Shown here in pieces: positions 6,143-8,684 of a stretch of 8,684 nt of DNA (within the stretch, counting starts at the first letter, position 1; every line of letters begins with the position of its first letter). The position numbers were made by a program, and so were the translations under genes. Origin of the DNA: Alphaproteobacteria bacterium (GTDB lineage: Bacteria; Pseudomonadota; Alphaproteobacteria; Rhodobacterales; Rhodobacteraceae); the NCBI GenBank assembly GCA_030425945.1, contig JAUHZL010000102.1, forward strand, positions 1-8,684, given 5' to 3'. The notes beneath the pieces are model-generated. The model worked only from the letters and a program-made list of their open reading frames with translations. It did not search any database and was not told the origin of the DNA.

Positions 6143-6912
6143 ATGTCAGGCAGGCACGATCTGACGGATGCGGAATGGGCGGTGATCGCGCCGCTCCTTC
6201 CGAACAAGCCGAGGGGTGTCGCGCGGGTTGATGACCGGCGCGTCCTCAGCGGCATCTTCTACATACTCAGGACCGGCGCGCCGTGGCGCGATCTGCCAGA
6301 GCGCTATGGTCCGCGCACGACGGTCTACAACCGCTACAACAGATGGGCGAAAAGCGGCGTCTGGCTTCGCATCTTCGAGGCTTTGGCGGAGCGCTCTCCG
6401 GGGTCGCTGCACCTGATCGACAGCTCCATCGTCCGAGCCCATCAGCACGCCGCCGGCGGAAAAAAGGGGGCGAAGATCACGCCATCGGTCTCTCCCGTGG
6501 AGGGCTGACGACCAAGATCCATGCGGTGGTGGACGGTCGCGGCTTGCCGGTTCGACTGCTCCTGACCCCCGGCCAGGCGTCGGACAAGACCACCGCGCCG
6601 GAGCTTGTCGCGCCACTCGGCCTGACCGGCGACGTCGTCGGCGACCGGGGCTACTTCGGACAGGCAGTGATCGCCGCCATCGAAGCCACCGGTGCGACGG
6701 CCCACATCCCGAGCCAATCGAACGTCAGGGTCGTGCGCAGTGTTGACCGGAGCCTCTACCGCGAGCGCAACAGGATCGAACGGTTCTTCAACCGGCTGAA
6801 ACACTTCCGTGGCATCGCCACGCGCTACTTCAAGACCGCAACGAACTTACTTGCCGCCCTCCACCTCGCTTCAACGCGGATCTGGATCAAGGCTAATGAG
6901 TCCACGACCTAG
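6143..6912 (+). CDS. IS5-family transposase, made by -1 programmed frameshift
   Basis: A DDE transposase that cuts and joins the element ends. The first frame (6143-6508, 121 residues if not shifted) holds the IS5 N-terminal domain (LTDAEWAVIAPLLP, 7-20; GAPWRDLPERYG, 45-56) and the first catalytic Asp93 in HLIDSSIVRAH. The heptamer A AAA AAG at 6460-6466 allows a -1 shift into the second frame, which continues GGEDHAIGLSRGG and ends at 6912, giving a 256-residue fusion. The second Asp (168) is in VVGDRGYF and the Glu (213) in RERNRIERFFNRLK. The start is the ATG at 6143 with GGAGGTG upstream. The TAG stop at 6910-6912 is outside the element, in the flanking CTAG. Without the shift only an inactive N-terminal piece is made. 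Confidence 0.92.
6460..6466 (+). promoter_or_regulatory. Slippery heptamer A AAA AAG for -1 frameshifting
   Basis: Six A then G, read in frame as AAA AAG after an A, is the classic -1 slip site. Frame 0 before it encodes IS5 transposase; frame -1 after it continues the same protein without loss of alignment. The frame-0 stop follows at 6506-6508. I did not identify a strong stimulatory structure downstream. Confidence 0.85.
6892..6908 (-). repeat. Right terminal inverted repeat of the IS
   Basis: Read on the minus strand it is GTCGTGGACTCATTAGC, matching the left end at 13 of 17 positions. It also encodes the last residues of the transposase and abuts CTAG (6909-6912). Confidence 0.8.
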
Positions 6913-7520
6913 CGGTCCGCGGGCGCGGTCGCGGCCATCGAGGGGCGCGCGCGCAGTTTCTCTTCCCACGCGGCGAGGGCCGGGCGCCCCTTGCGCCAGT
7001 CGAGATCGCCGTGGCGGAAGTCGAGGTAGCCCAGCGCACAGCCCACCGCGATCTGTCCCATGTCGAGCGGGCCGAAGAGGTGGCTCATCCAGCGCGCCTC
7101 GAGCGCATCGAGCGCGCGGTCGATCTTCAGCCGCTGCCCGCGGATCCAGGCCGCCTGCCCGTCATCGGCCGGGCGGAAGCGGCGGTCGTAGGTGATCAGC
7201 ACCGCCGCATCCATCAGCGCGTCGCCGGTCGCTTCCAGCGTCAGCGTCTCCCAGATCCGGCCCTCCGGGTAGAGGCCGCCCCCGGCAACGGAGTCGAGGT
7301 AGCGGCAGATCACCCGGCTGTCATAGATCGCCGGACCGTCGGCGCGCACCAGCGCCGGGATCTTCCCGGTCGGGTTGGCGGCGATCAGGTCGGCATCCTC
7401 GGTCCCGAGCGGGGTCGAACTGGCCTGGACCATCTCGATCCGGTCGGTCCAGCCGATTTCGTCGATCAGGACGCGCACCTTGCGGACGAAGGGCGACGCG
7501 GGGGAATACATCAGCTTCAC
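6909..7520 (-). CDS. Glutathione S-transferase family protein
   Basis: A 203-residue cytosolic GST. The N-terminal thioredoxin-like domain has SPASPFVRKVRVLIDE (6-21, Ser9 a candidate for glutathione activation), ANPTGKIPAL (48-57, with the cis-Pro) and the gamma-glutamyl-binding YDSRVI (66-71). The helical C-terminal domain includes GQIAVGCALGYLDFR (155-169) and ends normally at RPSMAATAP plus four residues. The family usually begins MKLxYSPxSPF, so I chose the GTG at 7520 (first residues MKLMYSP), supported by AAGGAG 8 nt upstream; an ATG three codons later is the alternative. The open frame extends to 7928 but that part is antisense-type noise inside paiB. The stop TAG lies in the CTAG at the IS right edge, so the insertion left the protein intact. 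Substrate is unknown. Confidence 0.92.
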   Translation of the reverse strand: MKLMYSPASPFVRKVRVLIDEIGWTDRIEMVQASSTPLGTEDADLIAANPTGKIPALVRADGPAIYDSRVICRYLDSVAGGGLYPEGRIWETLTLEATGDALMDAAVLITYDRRFRPADDGQAAWIRGQRLKIDRALDALEARWMSHLFGPLDMGQIAVGCALGYLDFRHGDLDWRKGRPALAAWEEKLRARPSMAATAPADR

Positions 7521-7585
7521 GGGCAGCTCTCCTTGAACGGGCTCGCGCCGAAACTGGCGGCGGACGACGGGCGTGGCAAGAGCGC

Positions 7586-8212
7586 TCAGTCGGCGGGCGG
7601 CGGGTCCCGCATGAGCGCGGCAAGCGCGTCGAGGCCGAGACCCTGACCGCCCTGCGCCACCCCGTCTGCCGCCCCGAGCCGCGCGGCCTCCGGCTTGTTC
7701 TGCCCCAGCTTCCAGGTGCCGTCGATCCCGGTGACGTGCAGCTCGAACGGCAGGATCTGCCGCATCATCCGGTCCATCACGCCGTCGCTCATCTTGTCGC
7801 TGGTCCACGGATGCTTGTCCGGGAACCGGGTCTCGAACTGCGCCGACAGGTCGTCGAGCACCCCGCGCATCGCTTCGCCCGGCATCGGGTGCAGCGTCCC
7901 GCGCAGGTGCACGGCGACGTAGTTCCACGTCGGCACCTGGTCCGGCAGTCCGTACCAGTCCGGCGAGATGTAGCCGTCGGGTCCCTGCACGGCGATCATC
8001 GCCGGGCGCGGGGCGGTCATCATCCGGGCGATCGGGTTGGAGCGGACAAGGTGCAGCCGGGCCACCGTTCCGTCCGGGCTCAGTTCGAACGGCACATGCG
8101 AGACCAGCGGCGCCTCGTCGCCGTTCAGCGCCAGCATCCCGAAGGCGCGGGCGCGGACGAACGCGATGTTCCGCGCGCGCGAGGTCTGGCGGTAGATCGG
8201 GTTCGGGTGCAT
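7586..8212 (-). CDS. FMN-binding PaiB-type protein (annotated as negative transcriptional regulator)
   Basis: A 208-residue protein with the split-barrel FMN-binding fold of the PaiB family. The diagnostic block is YISPDWYG (81-88), DQVPTWNYVAVH (91-102); WKLGQNKP (167-174) closes the fold. In Bacillus subtilis PaiB was described as acting with the acetyltransferase PaiA on sporulation and protease genes, which gives the family its name. No helix-turn-helix is visible here and no PaiA partner is adjacent, so a flavin- or haem-related role is as likely as gene control. The ATG at 8212 is only 4 nt after the mtaB stop, indicating co-transcription and probable coupling; GST follows after 65 bp with no evident terminator. 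Confidence 0.88.
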   Translation of the reverse strand: MHPNPIYRQTSRARNIAFVRARAFGMLALNGDEAPLVSHVPFELSPDGTVARLHLVRSNPIARMMTAPRPAMIAVQGPDGYISPDWYGLPDQVPTWNYVAVHLRGTLHPMPGEAMRGVLDDLSAQFETRFPDKHPWTSDKMSDGVMDRMMRQILPFELHVTGIDGTWKLGQNKPEAARLGAADGVAQGGQGLGLDALAALMRDPPPAD

Positions 8213-8216
8213 CGGC

Positions 8217-8684
8217 TCAGGCCTTCAGGGTCTCGGCCTCGGTCCCGGTGATCCGGGCGGTGACGATCTGCCCCTCCGGCTGGTCCGTGTCGAACCGCAC
8301 TTCGGCGAACTGTGCCGTGCGACCCATCCGGGGCGATTCCGTCAGCACCTCGTGCGTGCGCCCGACCTGCGCCGCGAGATGCCGCGCCACCTGCCGTGCC
8401 CCGGCGGCGCGCAACGCGGCGGCACGGTCGCGGATCGCGGTCCCGTGGACCTGCGGCATGCGGGCGGCCGGGGTGCCGGGCCGGGGCGAGTAGGGAAACA
8501 CGTGGAGCCACGTCAGGTCGCAGTCCGTCACCAGGGCGAGCGAGTTTTCGAACATCCGGTCGGTCTCGGTCGGGAACCCGGCGATGATGTCGGCCCCGAA
8601 GACCATGTCCGGCCGCAGGCGGCGGGCCTCGGTGCAGAAGGCGATGGCGTCCTCGCGCGCGTGCCGCCGCTTCATGCGCTTCAG
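8217..8684 (-). CDS. mtaB: tRNA threonylcarbamoyladenosine methylthiotransferase MtaB (C-terminal part)
   Basis: The last 155 codons of a MiaB-like radical-SAM methylthiotransferase; the 5' part lies beyond the window edge. MtaB-type wording is LKRMKRRH at the edge, then DMVFGADIIAGFPTET and LTWLHVFPYSPRPGTPAA, the end of the radical-SAM barrel. The final 50 or so residues form a TRAM-like RNA-binding beta domain (GRTHEVLTES to GQIVTARITG). The enzyme adds a methylthio group to t6A37 of ANN-decoding tRNAs. MiaB and RimO are paralogues, but the LKRMKRRH and VFGADIIAGFPTE wording favours MtaB. The iron-sulfur cysteines are outside the window. It is first of the visible mtaB-paiB-GST run. Confidence 0.85.
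   Translation of the reverse strand: MKRMKRRHAREDAIAFCTEARRLRPDMVFGADIIAGFPTETDRMFENSLALVTDCDLTWLHVFPYSPRPGTPAARMPQVHGTAIRDRAAALRAAGARQVARHLAAQVGRTHEVLTESPRMGRTAQFAEVRFDTDQPEGQIVTARITGTEAETLKA

Larger units (their letters stand above)
6068..6912 (+). mobile_element. Complete IS5-family insertion sequence (IS427/IS870-like) with flanking CTAG
   Basis: The element proper is about 837 bp (6072-6908), bounded by CTAG at 6068-6071 and 6909-6912. If the target is the central TA instead, the element is 839 bp. Ends match as imperfect inverted repeats starting GTCGTG. The single transposase spans two overlapping frames joined by a slippery A6G site, the arrangement known for this IS5 subgroup. Both ends, the DDE residues and the frameshift signal look intact, so it is probably active or recently so. 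It inserted between the GST stop codon and the wrbA upstream region. The transposase stop codon is supplied by the right CTAG, as described for IS870. Confidence 0.9.

Noticed and set aside
6143..6508. Treating the transposase as a frameshifted pseudogene
   Set aside because: The break coincides exactly with a canonical slippery site, the two halves are otherwise intact, and this IS5 subgroup is known to use such frameshifting.
7521..7928. N-terminal extension of GST to an ATG at 7928
   Set aside because: The extension lies within paiB in another frame, is Arg/Ala-rich, and the GTG at 7520 has a good ribosome site and the normal GST N-terminus.

Overview
The window is very GC-rich, has no RNA genes, and carries tightly packed genes whose protein families and wording are typical of Rhodobacterales (Paracoccaceae-like Alphaproteobacteria). 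Supporting points are a short cysteine-free GluRS of the HVGN type, a zincin-like HExxHxxGxxD metallopeptidase, a Tat-exported MBL-fold hydrolase, and an MtaB tRNA methylthiotransferase. The organism call is inference from gene content and composition; no rRNA or species marker is present.

Layout. (1) 1-66: possible tail of an unidentified + strand gene. (2) 82-654 (+): a gamma-glutamylcyclotransferase-fold protein, whose 3' end overlaps by 30 bp the 3' end of a MATE efflux pump (2007-625, -). (3) 3400-2078 (-): glutamate--tRNA ligase, immediately upstream of the MATE gene on the same strand, with a hairpin in the 70-bp gap. (4) Divergent from gltX across 63 bp: a zincin-like metallopeptidase (3464-3964, +) with an unusual 30-residue C-terminal extension, followed 10 bp later by a Tat-signal MBL-fold hydrolase (3975-4892, +). 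(5) Convergent with that: DUF1801 protein (5331-4903, -) and, upstream of it, a WrbA-type NAD(P)H:quinone oxidoreductase (5962-5372, -). A perfect 10-bp hairpin fills the space between the wrbA stop and the DUF1801 start and partly covers the DUF1801 Shine-Dalgarno. (6) 6072-6908: a complete IS5-family (IS427/IS870-like) insertion sequence with imperfect terminal inverted repeats, CTAG on both sides, and a transposase split over two frames by an A6G slippery site. (7) 8684-6909 (-): mtaB (3' part only), a PaiB-type FMN-binding protein, and a glutathione S-transferase, probably one transcription unit.

The genes are mostly housekeeping (tRNA charging and modification) and small-molecule or redox defence (MATE pump, GST, WrbA, GGCT-like). 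I see no defence island, CRISPR array, phage module or clear new multi-gene system. The most distinctive feature is the insertion sequence: it sits exactly at the stop codon of the GST gene. One palindromic CTAG supplies the TAG stop of the transposase on one strand and the TAG stop of GST on the other, so the GST protein is unchanged. Secondary points of interest are the hairpin-masked start of the DUF1801 gene and the run-on C-terminus of the metallopeptidase.
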